64,000 nucleotides of DNA from an uncultured Clostridia bacterium (GTDB taxonomy: Bacteria > Bacillota > Clostridia > Christensenellales > Aristaeellaceae): contig CAKUCW010000008.1 of NCBI GenBank assembly GCA_934643825.1, forward strand, positions 1 through 64,000, written 5' to 3'. A program made the translations under genes and the position numbers. The stretch's first letter is position 1; every line of letters starts with the position of its first letter. Below are positions 18,189 through 26,285 of this stretch, one piece after another. Below the pieces are notes generated by a model. The model worked only from the letters and a program-made list of their open reading frames with translations, searched no databases and was not told the DNA's origin.

Positions 18189-18231
18189 AAAAGCGCCCCC
18201 CAGCCGCTATGAAAAGCGACGTAGGGGCGCT
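18189..18231 (-). terminator. T-box conditional terminator
   Basis: On the minus strand AGCGCCCC pairs with GGGGGGCGCT, with a shorter internal GTCGCT/AGCGGC pairing in the arm, followed by TTTTGTTTT. It lies between the T-box core and the leuA start. Confidence 0.85.
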
Positions 18232-18485
18232 GAACACAAGCAAATGCGTTATGGCGCGGTACCACCCTAATTCAGTCGGCACAGCCGACCCTCATGGTTT
18301 CAAACAAAACCTGACTGATCACGGAGTCATCCGTCGCGGACTACTGTGATTTCGTCCGTGCAATTCCGGGAGGAGCTTTCAAAAGGGAATCCATCCGGCT
18401 TGCAGCAACCGCCGGCTCTCTTGATGGATATAGCCCATTGATTATTTCCCATCATCATCTTTGGGGTTGAACGGTATGAACTTGT
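18189..18485 (-). ncRNA. Leucine T-box leader of leuA
   Basis: Read on the minus strand, the leader contains the T-box core AGGGTGGTACCGCG (18268-18255). A long Stem I precedes it: an apical CCGGC/GCCGG hairpin, an ATCCAT/ATGGAT stem, and an internal loop flanked by GGG/CCC pairs. That loop holds CTC (18375-18373), a leucine codon, as the likely specifier. A GC-rich terminator follows (18231-18189) and would form when tRNA-Leu is charged. Uncharged tRNA-Leu should instead stabilise the antiterminator and allow leuA transcription. The specifier is assigned by eye and by agreement with the downstream gene. Confidence 0.92.
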
Positions 18486-18490
18486 TCTCT

Positions 18491-18519
18491 ATTTTAGACA
18501 GATCTAGATGATTTGTCAA
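18491..18519 (-). promoter_or_regulatory. Sigma-A promoter of leuA
   Basis: On the minus strand TTGACA (18519-18514), a 17-base spacer and TAAAAT (18496-18491). Transcription would begin near 18484, at the 5' end of the T-box leader. Confidence 0.85.
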
Positions 18520-18608
18520 GGGTGTTTGCAAAAAATGTCAACATAAAGCTGGCAAGAGAGGAAAAGCGAAAAGACATTAAATTTCTTCAATAAAATCAGC
18601 AAAAAGCC

Positions 18609-18638
18609 TTGACAAAAGGGGATGTGAGCGGTTAAAAT
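18609..18638 (+). promoter_or_regulatory. Sigma-A promoter of the rplM-rpsI-secG operon
   Basis: TTGACA at 18609-18614, an 18-base spacer and TAAAAT at 18633-18638. It is divergent from the leuA promoter about 90 bases away. Confidence 0.85.
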
Positions 18639-18644
18639 AACCAT

Positions 18645-18742
18645 TGCGTATGTTCGTCCTGTTAGCCCCGGGAGAAAGTGCGCGCGCTTAGCAGAGCGTC
18701 TGACCAACGCGATGCACCTAACATTCTGATTTTCAGGATAAT
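18645..18742 (+). ncRNA. Putative L13 leader (ribosomal protein autoregulatory leader)
   Basis: The ~100-base 5' leader of rplM can fold: TGTTAG near 18659 pairs exactly with CTAACA near 18718, enclosing a GC-rich internal arm. Bacillota commonly carry a conserved L13 leader at this position that is thought to bind L13 and repress the operon. Assignment rests on position and foldability; I could not check the covariance model. Confidence 0.55.
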
Positions 18743-18754
18743 GGAGGAATTCAC

Positions 18755-19189
18755 GTGAAAACGTTTATGGCAAATGCCCAGACCGTCGAGCGCAAGTGGT
18801 ATGTTGTTGACGCCGACGGCATGACGCTCGGTCGCCTGGCGAGCCAGGTCGCTGCGATTCTTCGCGGCAAGAATAAGCCCACCTACACTCCGCACTGCGA
18901 TACGGGTGATCATGTGATCATCATCAATGCGGCGAAGGTTGTTCTGACCGGCAAGAAGCTCGATCAGAAGGTCTACTATCATCACTCCGGCTATGTTGGC
19001 GGACTGAAGGAGACCAAGTACCGCAAGCTGCTGGCTGAGAAGCCGGAATTCGCTGTGAAGCATGCTGTCCTGGGCATGATGCCCAAGGGCCCGCTCGGCC
19101 GTCAGATGGCACGCAAGCTGCGTGTGTATGCCGGCGCTGAGCATGAGCATGAGGCGCAGAAGCCGGAAGTGCTCGAGCTGGTTAAGTAA
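18755..19189 (+). CDS. rplM: Ribosomal protein L13 (uL13)
   Basis: 144 residues, full length. Signatures include KWYVVDADGMTLGRLAS, GDHVIIINAAKVVLTGKK, KVYYHHSGYVGG, AVLGMMPKGPLGR and KLRVYAGAEHEH. It is an early-assembly protein of the 50S subunit. The GTG at 18755 has GGAGGA 7 bases upstream. Codon use here and in the next two genes is noticeably richer in C/G at third positions than in neighbours, as expected for highly expressed genes. It leads the rplM-rpsI-secG operon. Confidence 0.98.
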   Translation: MKTFMANAQTVERKWYVVDADGMTLGRLASQVAAILRGKNKPTYTPHCDTGDHVIIINAAKVVLTGKKLDQKVYYHHSGYVGGLKETKYRKLLAEKPEFAVKHAVLGMMPKGPLGRQMARKLRVYAGAEHEHEAQKPEVLELVK

Positions 19190-19212
19190 TAGCAGGAAGG
19201 AGAGTTTGTAAC

Positions 19213-19605
19213 ATGGCACAGGTTCAGTATCAGGCGGTCGGCCGCCGCAAAAAGGCCATTGCTCGTGTTCGCCTCGTTCCGGGCGACGGCAAAGTGGTCA
19301 TCAATGGCCGCGATATCGACAACTACTTTGGTCTTGAAACTCTGAAGATGACCGTTCGTCAGCCGCTGGCGCTCACCAATCTGGAGGGTCGCTACGATGT
19401 GCTGGTTAACGTTTATGGCGGTGGTCTTGCCGGTCAGGCTGGCGCGATCCGTCATGGCATCTCCCGCGCGCTCATTAAGGCTGACCCGGAACTTCGCCCG
19501 ACGGTGAAGAAGGCGGGCTTCCTCACGCGCGATCCGCGTATGAAGGAGCGCAAGAAGTACGGCCTCAAGGCTGCACGCCGCGCACCGCAGTTCTCCAAGC
19601 GCTAA
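19213..19605 (+). CDS. rpsI: Ribosomal protein S9 (uS9)
   Basis: 130 residues with all S9 hallmarks: VGRRKKAIARVRL, GGGLAGQAGAIRHGISRAL, LTRDPRMKERKKYG and the C-terminal PQFSKR tail that reaches the P-site tRNA anticodon. It begins 24 bases after rplM with AAGGAGA upstream, in the conserved L13-S9 order. Confidence 0.98.
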   Translation: MAQVQYQAVGRRKKAIARVRLVPGDGKVVINGRDIDNYFGLETLKMTVRQPLALTNLEGRYDVLVNVYGGGLAGQAGAIRHGISRALIKADPELRPTVKKAGFLTRDPRMKERKKYGLKAARRAPQFSKR

Positions 19606-19636
19606 TCCGCTTAAAGAGTCGAGGAGGCGAAGAAAC

Positions 19637-19873
19637 ATGGCGATCCTTAACGGTATTGTCACCGTGCTGCTTGTGATCACCGCGCTGATCCTCATCGTTA
19701 CCGTTCTGCTCCAGCCGGGCGAATCTAATGGCTTGGGCGCGATTGCAGGCGGCGCTGAAACGTTCTTTGGTAAGAACAAGGCGAAGTCGATGGAGGGTAA
19801 GCTCGCTCTGGCGACGAAGGTTTCCGCAGGTGTGTTTATCATTTGCGCACTCATTGTCGCGATGATCGGCTAA
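19637..19873 (+). CDS. secG: Preprotein translocase subunit SecG
   Basis: 78 residues. Two membrane helices (~5-25 and ~55-75) flank the conserved VTVLLQPGES..GAIAGGAETFFGKNK loop typical of SecG, which assists SecYEG-dependent export. GGAGG lies upstream of the ATG. It is the last gene of the ribosomal protein operon and is followed by a terminator, then rnr. The secG-rnr order is common in Bacillota, where smpB often follows; smpB is not present here. Confidence 0.95.
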   Translation: MAILNGIVTVLLVITALILIVTVLLQPGESNGLGAIAGGAETFFGKNKAKSMEGKLALATKVSAGVFIICALIVAMIG

Positions 19874-19882
19874 GTGAAAGCG

Positions 19883-19917
19883 AAAGAGGCTGAAGCAAAT
19901 GCTTTGGCCTCTTTTTT
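19883..19917 (+). terminator. Rho-independent terminator after secG
   Basis: AAAGAGGC pairs with GCCTCTTT, with an inner AAGC/GCTT pair, followed by six T. It sits between secG and rnr, so rnr may rely on read-through or on a weak promoter of its own that I could not identify. Confidence 0.85.
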
Positions 19918-19982
19918 GAATTTATATAACTCAAAACCCTAACAGTTTAACCATCTATGGCAGTAGAAGCAGGAGAGAAAAT

Positions 19983-22046
19983 ATGAAAAGCGATACACGC
20001 AGTCATTATCATAAGCCCGGCACACGAACAGAAAAGCCGGGTAAGCGCCCTATGACGCCCGTTCGTGAAGTTCGTACACAAAAAGATCAGACGGTTCAGT
20101 TGACCGTTCGAGGAATGTCTCGCGGCGTGATTCGCATGGAGACTGAAGACGGGACGGCATTTGCCTGCGCAAAGGAAAACGCCCGCGGCGCACTTTTTGG
20201 GGATACGGTTCTTGCGGAACGCATCGGACGCGACCATGTGGTCGTTTCGAAGGTGTTGACGCATGCGCATGAGTACATCATGGGTGTACTGCGTGTGCAT
20301 GATGGTGCGCGTGTTATTCAGCCTCTTGAACGTCGCCTGCCTGCTGAAATTGCCGTAGCTGACATGATTGCCGAAGCCGAGGATGGAGAAATTGTACGCA
20401 CCCGTGTTGTCCGCTGGGAGGATGAAGGCGGCTTGTGCGTCAACGTAGAAGATCGTATCGGCAGTTTCCAGCAGGCAACCTGCGCATTGGATGCGCTGGT
20501 TATGAGCATGCGCCTGCGCACGAAGTTTGATGATGATGTCCTTGCTGATGCAGAACGCTGCAAGCCTGCTGATTTGGCAGATGATCCGACGCGTGAGGAC
20601 TTGCGCCACTTGTTGTCATTTACGATCGATGGACGAGATGCGAAGGATTTTGATGATTCGGTCAGTCTTGAAGTGCTTGATAATGGCAATGTGATGCTTG
20701 GCGTTCATATCGCAGATGTAGGACATTATGTTCAGCCGGGGACAGCGCTTGATCGAGAAGCCTTTGCACGAGGAACAAGCGTTTATCTCCCGGGACGCGT
20801 ATTGCCAATGCTGCCGGAACAACTCTGCAATGGCGTATGTTCATTGCGTCCGAATGAGGATAAATTTACCCTGACGGCTTTGATGGAAATCGACGATTCT
20901 GGTCGCGTTGTCAACGAGCGGCTTGCACGCACCATAACCTGCAGTAAAGCACGCCTTGTTTACGATGATGTAAATGCTTTGTTTGCCGGAAGTGAGCAAC
21001 AGCTTGCGGCAATGGCGCCGCTGGCTGATACACTTCGCACTATGCGCACGGTTGCAGGGAAGCTTCGCGCACGCAGACAGGCAAAAGGCTGTATTGACTT
21101 TGAAATTGATGAGCCTAGTTTTGTGCTTGATGAGAATGGCGAACCTGTCGAAATCATCACCCGCGAACGTGGTGAAGCGGAAATGATGATTGAAGATTTC
21201 ATGCTGGCAGCAAATGAGTGTGTTGCTCGCTTTGCACGAGAAAACCGTGTGCCGCTGTTGTATCGTGTTCATGAAAAGCCCGATGCGGAAAAGCTGGCGA
21301 TTTTTGCGGATTTTCTTGATGCGATTGGCGTGAGTGCAAAGAATATCAGACATGACGCCGCCCCTGGCGATATCCGTGCGCTTCTTGAAAAAACACATGA
21401 TCGCCCGGAGCATTCGGTCATCACGACGCTGGCGCTCAGAAGCATGCAGAAGGCACGATATGACATCAATCCGCTTGGACACTATGGTTTGGCGATGGCA
21501 GATTATTGCCATTTTACTTCGCCGATTCGTCGATATCCGGATCTGGTTGTCAGCCGAGCGATTACTGCGAAGCTGACCGGTAAGCCTATTCCGTTAACCG
21601 GAGAAGCTTTGGCAGATGCTGCTGTCCGTTCCAGCGAGCGTGAACGTGCTGCGATTGATGCGGAGCGTGCAGCGAATAAACTGATGATGGCGCGTCTGAT
21701 GGCGCATCATGTCGGCGAAGACTATGACGGAACGATCAATGGCGTCAGTGAATACGGCATGTATATCACGCTCTCTAACAGTGCGGAAGGCTTTATTCCT
21801 GTTCGCACACTGGAAGATTGGTTTGGTTTCGATGAGCGCCGCATGGTTCTGCGCGGCGAACGCACGGGAACTGTATTCTCGCTTGGTCAGCCTGTGCGTG
21901 TTCGTGTACAGAATGTCGAGTTGACGCAAAGCAATATTGACCTGACGCTTCTTACGCCGCTGAAAGGCAGAACAGCGTCAAATCGTCCGACTCCAATGTC
22001 GGATCGAAAGCGTGAACGTGACCGTATGCGCAGCTTTAACAGATAA
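19983..22046 (+). CDS. rnr: Ribonuclease R
   Basis: 687 residues. RNase R is a 3'-5' exoribonuclease that degrades structured RNA and trapped mRNAs. A basic N-terminal tail (1-40) and cold-shock-type domains (~45-210) lead into the RNB domain (~225-545) with the metal-binding IDGRDAKDFDDSVSL and the HFTSPIRRYPDL motif. An S1 domain (~585-665) is followed by a basic tail (DRKRERDRMR). All RNB acidic residues appear present. GGAGAG precedes the ATG. Confidence 0.96.
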   Translation: MKSDTRSHYHKPGTRTEKPGKRPMTPVREVRTQKDQTVQLTVRGMSRGVIRMETEDGTAFACAKENARGALFGDTVLAERIGRDHVVVSKVLTHAHEYIMGVLRVHDGARVIQPLERRLPAEIAVADMIAEAEDGEIVRTRVVRWEDEGGLCVNVEDRIGSFQQATCALDALVMSMRLRTKFDDDVLADAERCKPADLADDPTREDLRHLLSFTIDGRDAKDFDDSVSLEVLDNGNVMLGVHIADVGHYVQPGTALDREAFARGTSVYLPGRVLPMLPEQLCNGVCSLRPNEDKFTLTALMEIDDSGRVVNERLARTITCSKARLVYDDVNALFAGSEQQLAAMAPLADTLRTMRTVAGKLRARRQAKGCIDFEIDEPSFVLDENGEPVEIITRERGEAEMMIEDFMLAANECVARFARENRVPLLYRVHEKPDAEKLAIFADFLDAIGVSAKNIRHDAAPGDIRALLEKTHDRPEHSVITTLALRSMQKARYDINPLGHYGLAMADYCHFTSPIRRYPDLVVSRAITAKLTGKPIPLTGEALADAAVRSSERERAAIDAERAANKLMMARLMAHHVGEDYDGTINGVSEYGMYITLSNSAEGFIPVRTLEDWFGFDERRMVLRGERTGTVFSLGQPVRVRVQNVELTQSNIDLTLLTPLKGRTASNRPTPMSDRKRERDRMRSFNR

Positions 22047-22083
22047 AAGCATATAACGTTTCACGAGCGGAAAGGATGAAAGT

Positions 22084-23046
22084 ATGAAGGCATCAGTCAT
22101 CGGATGTGGACGATGGGGATCGTTTATCGCATGGTATCTGCGCAAAATTGGGCATGAGGTCACGCTTTATGGGCGAGAAGGCTCCAGACATATGCAGCAG
22201 TTTTTTGAAACACGCTCAAACGGTCTGGTGATGCTGGAAGACGATGTCAACCTCACATATCGTCTTGAGGATGCACTTCAAAGTGAATTGATCTGCATAT
22301 CGATTCGCTCACAGAATTTGCCGGATTTGATGCAGAAAATTGCGGCGACAGGCGTGCGGGGGAAGACATTTGTGCTTTGCATGAAAGGCATAGAAGTCAG
22401 CTCGCTTCGCCGTCTTTCTGAGATTGCGGAAGATGCGGTTGGCGAAGCCAACGACGTGGCTGTTTGGCTTGGACCCGGTCATGTTCAGGAGTTTTTGGCG
22501 GGTGTTCCAAACTGCATGGTGATTGATTCGAAAAGCGAAGCGGTCAAGGAAAAACTGATTTCCTGCCTGTCCGGCGGTCTGATCCGCTTTTATTACGGTA
22601 CGGATCTGATTGGCAACGAAGTTGGCGCTGCTGCCAAGAATGTCATAGGCATCGCCGCAGGCATGCTCGATGGGATGGGATTGACATCGCTTAAAGGCGC
22701 ATTGATGAGCAGAGGGACACGCGAAGTTTCCCGGCTGATTGAGGCGATGGGTGGAAATGGATTTTCGGCGTACGGTCTTTGCCATTTGGGCGATTATGAG
22801 GCAACAGTTTTTTCTCCATACAGTCATAATCGTCGATTTGGTGAGATGTTTGTGCGCGGCGAAGCGTATACTGAGCTTGCTGAAGGTTATGATACGGTTA
22901 AGGCACTCTGTCTGCTTGCAGATCGCTATGATGTGGATCTGCCGATTTGTCGGGCTGTCTATGCGGTGCTTTATGACGGCGCACAGGCTAAGGAACAGAT
23001 GAACCAACTGTTTACCAGAAGTCTGAAACGTGAATTTGATAATTGA
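22084..23046 (+). CDS. gpsA: NAD(P)-dependent glycerol-3-phosphate dehydrogenase
   Basis: 320 residues. GpsA reduces dihydroxyacetone phosphate to sn-glycerol-3-phosphate for phospholipid synthesis. The N-terminal Rossmann motif is present (VIGCGRWGSFIAWYL), as are the catalytic-lysine segment NEVGAAAKNVIGIAAG and the SPYSHNRRFGE nucleotide-site motif. The usual AGxGDLxxT segment is altered to GLCHLGDYEAT, so this is a divergent family member. It starts 37 bases after rnr with GGAAAGGATG upstream. I favour GpsA but cannot rule out a related hydroxyacid dehydrogenase. Confidence 0.82.
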   Translation: MKASVIGCGRWGSFIAWYLRKIGHEVTLYGREGSRHMQQFFETRSNGLVMLEDDVNLTYRLEDALQSELICISIRSQNLPDLMQKIAATGVRGKTFVLCMKGIEVSSLRRLSEIAEDAVGEANDVAVWLGPGHVQEFLAGVPNCMVIDSKSEAVKEKLISCLSGGLIRFYYGTDLIGNEVGAAAKNVIGIAAGMLDGMGLTSLKGALMSRGTREVSRLIEAMGGNGFSAYGLCHLGDYEATVFSPYSHNRRFGEMFVRGEAYTELAEGYDTVKALCLLADRYDVDLPICRAVYAVLYDGAQAKEQMNQLFTRSLKREFDN

Positions 23047-23133
23047 CAGTCATAGATAAAACGACACGTGTCTTTGTATATGCGGAGAGTTTGTTCAAAC
23101 GACACGAAAAACTTTGGAAGATAAAACTTTCCC

Positions 23134-23162
23134 TTGCATAGCGCTTACAATACTGTTATACT
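23134..23162 (+). promoter_or_regulatory. Sigma-A promoter of the rex operon
   Basis: TTGCAT at 23134-23139, a 17-base spacer and TATACT at 23157-23162. A direct repeat AAACGACACG at 23059-23068 and 23097-23106 lies upstream; the first copy overlaps the palindrome GACACGTGTC (23063-23072). Confidence 0.8.
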
Positions 23163-23207
23163 AAATCAGGTGAATTTGCTTTATTGTTATCAAGGAGTGA
23201 AGTACTC

Positions 23208-23879
23208 ATGGCTTACAAATCAAGGGTTTCTGACGCAGTGGTGCGCAGGCTGCCCATGTATTACCGCCATCTCAGAGAGTTGGAGAAGGCGGGCGTAGTG
23301 CGCATTTCCTCCCAGGAACTGGGCGAACGAATGAATCTGACTGCGTCGCAGATCCGTCAGGATATTAACTGCTTCGGCGGATTTGGTCAGCAGGGATACG
23401 GTTATCATGTATCCAATTTAAAAGAGCGCATCGGGGAGATTCTGGGTCTGAATCACCAGTATCATGTTATTATCATCGGTGCGGGCAATATTGGTCGCGC
23501 AGTTGCGAATTACGCGGGATTCGAGAAAGAGGGCTTCAATGTTCAGGCGATGTTTGATGTGTCGCCTGCGTTGGTTGGCATTGATGTACACGGCATTCTC
23601 GTACAACCGATGGATAAGTTAGATGCGTGGCTTTCTACTCATAAGGTTGATATTGCGGTGCTGGCGGTTCCGTCTTCGCACGCGCAGGCAACTTGTGATC
23701 TGCTGGTTAAAGGCGGCGTGCGAGCAATCTGGAATTTTGCTCCGGTTGATCTCAACCTGCCGGAGGGCGTTGCAGTCAACAATGTGCATCTGTCCGATAG
23801 CCTGCACATTCTGTCTTACCGCATGAATGAAAAAGAGCTGTTTGCTGCGATCGACGCGGGTAAGCAGCAGCACGATTGA
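23208..23879 (+). CDS. rex: Redox-sensing transcriptional repressor Rex
   Basis: 223 residues from the ATG at 23208 (AAGGAGTGA upstream). Rex represses fermentative and NADH-oxidising genes and leaves DNA when NADH is high. The winged-helix DNA-binding part (~10-75) holds the very conserved SSQELGERMNLTASQIRQDIN..GGFGQQGYGY. The Rossmann domain has IIIGAGNIGRAVANY (~88-102), and the C-terminal NFAPVDLNLPEGVAVNNVHLSDSL is diagnostic. It leads a probable operon with the VanW-like and TetR genes. I see no clear Rex box at its own promoter. Confidence 0.96.
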   Translation: MAYKSRVSDAVVRRLPMYYRHLRELEKAGVVRISSQELGERMNLTASQIRQDINCFGGFGQQGYGYHVSNLKERIGEILGLNHQYHVIIIGAGNIGRAVANYAGFEKEGFNVQAMFDVSPALVGIDVHGILVQPMDKLDAWLSTHKVDIAVLAVPSSHAQATCDLLVKGGVRAIWNFAPVDLNLPEGVAVNNVHLSDSLHILSYRMNEKELFAAIDAGKQQHD

Positions 23880-23907
23880 TTGTTTCTGCAAAGAAAGGAA
23901 AAGGCTA

Positions 23908-25362
23908 ATGGCTTTGAACCGCCGCAGGGCACGCACAAGAGAGGAAAGAACACTCTTCCCGTTTTGGACATTGGCAGTTATCGCGGGGTGCGCTGCCCTG
24001 TGGGTCTTCGGGGCAAAGATATATCAGGAAAGAATGGCGGCATATCGTTCGTATGCCGCCATCACTCAAACTGTAGCACAAGATACCTATTATCCGGGCG
24101 TGACGGTTGACGGGATAGACTTGGGTGGCATGACGCTGGTAGAAGCTGCGTCTCTTTTTTCTGATCGTCAGCAGGAAACATCCGGCGCTTTTTCGCTCGT
24201 GGTACAATCCGACAGCAGAAAATGGCGCATCACTTCTGACGAAGTCCCCATGACTTTTGATGCTCAATTGATTCTTGACAAAGCATATCAGATCGGACGC
24301 TACGGTACGTTAGAGGAGCGGCTTTCTGTCATCCAAAATACGGCACAAAACGGTGCGTCGTTCTCGACCGGATTCACTTATGATCGAACTGCGATTGATC
24401 GGCTTGTCGATATCATTGCAGAAAGTCTTGAATACGATGCGATAGATGCCGCCCTTTCTGCATTTGATGTGCAGAGCAGGACGTTTACATTTTCCGACGC
24501 AAAGCCGGGATATCGAATCAACCGAACACAGCTTCAGGAAGATATTCTTGCTGCGCTTGATGCAGGTGCGTATGATCGTGTTATTACTCCGCAGGGCGAG
24601 AGCGTAGACCCGAAGGTCACCAAAAGCCAGCTTGTTGGTCAATTTGGATTAGTTTCGTCTTTTACGACAAACACAACTAAGGATAAAGATCGGAATACTA
24701 ATATTGAAATCTCTGCGGCAGCATTGAACGGCAAAATGGTTAAGCCGGGAGAAACCATGTCCTTTAACGACAGCACAGGACAGAGAACCGGCGAAAAAGG
24801 CTACCGTGAAGCCGGTTCGATTGCCGGCGGTATGTTGGTTGACGATACGGGCGGAGGCGTTTGTCAAACATCGTCTACGCTGTTCAACGCAGTTGTGCGA
24901 GCTGATTTGGAAATCGTCAAGCGCAGCGCTCATAGTTGGCCATCCTCTTATGTGAATAAGGGCGAAGATGCAACCGTCAACTGGCCGTCGTTGGATTTTG
25001 TCTTCAGAAATAACACAGATTATCCGGTATTTATCGTTGCTTGGTATGAGAATCAACAAGTAACGGTTCAGGTGTATGGAAAGCTTTTGCCGAATGGGCA
25101 GATCATAGACCTTGAGTCTGAAGTTATCAAGACAATCAAGCCGGATGATGACGTGGTCTATACGTTAGATAAATCCCTGCCTGTTGGAACGAGAAAACAA
25201 GGGCGCAAGAAGCGGACGGGTTATGTCGTTGATACATACAAAGTGTATAAGGACGCAAGCGGAAATGTCATTGAAAAGAAAAAACTGTGGACGACAACAT
25301 ACCGCGCCATGCAGAATGAAATACTCTATAATGATGGATCGACTTTAAACGTGAGCGAGTAG
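23908..25362 (+). CDS. VanW family protein with peptidoglycan-binding-4 region
   Basis: 484 residues from the ATG at 23908 (AAAGGAAAAGG upstream), 28 bases after rex. The N-terminus is basic, followed by a membrane segment (~18-38), so most of the protein is outside the membrane. The region ~58-250 resembles the PG_binding_4 repeats seen before VanW domains. VanW proper is ~255-395 with KPGETMSFNDSTGQRT, YREAGSIAGG, GGGVCQTSSTLFNAV and FRNNTDYPVFI. The last ~80 residues look like a small G5-like beta domain. VanW proteins occur in some vancomycin-resistance clusters, but most, including probably this one, are general cell-envelope proteins of unknown activity. Confidence 0.88.
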   Translation: MALNRRRARTREERTLFPFWTLAVIAGCAALWVFGAKIYQERMAAYRSYAAITQTVAQDTYYPGVTVDGIDLGGMTLVEAASLFSDRQQETSGAFSLVVQSDSRKWRITSDEVPMTFDAQLILDKAYQIGRYGTLEERLSVIQNTAQNGASFSTGFTYDRTAIDRLVDIIAESLEYDAIDAALSAFDVQSRTFTFSDAKPGYRINRTQLQEDILAALDAGAYDRVITPQGESVDPKVTKSQLVGQFGLVSSFTTNTTKDKDRNTNIEISAAALNGKMVKPGETMSFNDSTGQRTGEKGYREAGSIAGGMLVDDTGGGVCQTSSTLFNAVVRADLEIVKRSAHSWPSSYVNKGEDATVNWPSLDFVFRNNTDYPVFIVAWYENQQVTVQVYGKLLPNGQIIDLESEVIKTIKPDDDVVYTLDKSLPVGTRKQGRKKRTGYVVDTYKVYKDASGNVIEKKKLWTTTYRAMQNEILYNDGSTLNVSE

Positions 25363-25388
25363 CAAAAGAAGACTAGGGGGAAAAGCGC

Positions 25389-26111
25389 TTGAAAAAGGGG
25401 GATGCACGCCGCAGCGAGTTGCTGGCAGCCGCAGAGAAGCTGTTTTATACTAATGGATACGAAAAGACATCCATTCAGGATATTTTGGATGAAGTAGGCT
25501 TTTCCAAGGGCGGTTTTTATCATCACTTTGACAGCAAGCTTTCTGTTCTGGAAGCAATCTGCGAACAGCGGGCGCAGGAAATCTGTCAAAGTGCGGCGGT
25601 TGCAGTCGGCGAAGGAAAAAAGACAGCAGTAGAAAAACTGAATGCGCTGCTTGCCTCCTCGACACTTTGGCAAAGCGATAACCCTGGCTTTGTTATGCTT
25701 TTGATTCAGGTTGCGTATCGTCCGGACGGAGCATTGATGCGCGAAAAGATGAAGGATTGTCAGTTGGCGTGCATGCAGAGTGCTTTGAAGGAAGTCTTGA
25801 GCGAAGGCGTGAAGAGCGGCGAATTCTTCCTTGATGATGTGGAGAATACCGCTGGTCTGGTTTTGCGGCTGTATATGCAGTTTGCAGATGAGATTGCGTT
25901 TCTGCTGGCACAGGAAGAGAGCGAAAGCAGGCTCTGCGAAGCAGCAGTCATGAAGATGCGTGCTTATCGTACGGCGATCGAGCGAACGCTGCTTGCCCCA
26001 TATGGTTCAATTTCACTGATCGACGCAAAAGATTTGCAGGTTCTTGCTCAGAGAATTGTTCGCGATCGCGTTCGCAGACGTGCCGATGAGATGTTGGCGG
26101 CAACGAGATAA
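25389..26111 (+). CDS. TetR/AcrR family transcriptional regulator
   Basis: 240 residues from a TTG at 25389 with AGGGGG 9 bases upstream. The HTH is clear at ~9-55: RRSELLAAAEKLFYTNGYEKTS, IQDILDEVGFSKGGFYHHF. The C-terminal helical ligand-binding half is not assignable to a known effector. It lies 26 bases after the VanW gene, suggesting co-transcription with rex; no transporter or enzyme gene is adjacent to serve as an obvious target. Confidence 0.9.
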   Translation: MKKGDARRSELLAAAEKLFYTNGYEKTSIQDILDEVGFSKGGFYHHFDSKLSVLEAICEQRAQEICQSAAVAVGEGKKTAVEKLNALLASSTLWQSDNPGFVMLLIQVAYRPDGALMREKMKDCQLACMQSALKEVLSEGVKSGEFFLDDVENTAGLVLRLYMQFADEIAFLLAQEESESRLCEAAVMKMRAYRTAIERTLLAPYGSISLIDAKDLQVLAQRIVRDRVRRRADEMLAATR

Positions 26112-26160
26112 AAAGCAGCAGTCGTTCTCTTTGCGAGAGGGGAATGACCGCTTTCTTTTA
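26112..26160 (+). terminator. Probable terminator of the rex-vanW-tetR operon
   Basis: An imperfect hairpin beginning AAAGC and ending GCTTT, with GTC/GAC and TTC/GAA pairs inside, followed by CTTTT. Confidence 0.6.
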
Positions 26161-26184
26161 CTCAGCCAAAGAGTTTTTTGCGAA

Positions 26185-26213
26185 TTGACGGATTCGATTT
26201 TCTTCTATACAAT
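26185..26213 (+). promoter_or_regulatory. Sigma-A promoter of proC
   Basis: TTGACG at 26185-26190, a 17-base spacer and TACAAT at 26208-26213, about 73 bases before the proC ATG. Confidence 0.7.
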
Positions 26214-26285
26214 AATGGAATAATGGTATAGTTGAGAAATAGATTTTTGCAGTATATGATTGCGAAAAGAAATGGAGGTACGAAA

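Noticed and set aside
23134..23207. Rex operator in the rex promoter
   Set aside because: No TTGTTAA/TTGTGAA-type inverted repeat is present.
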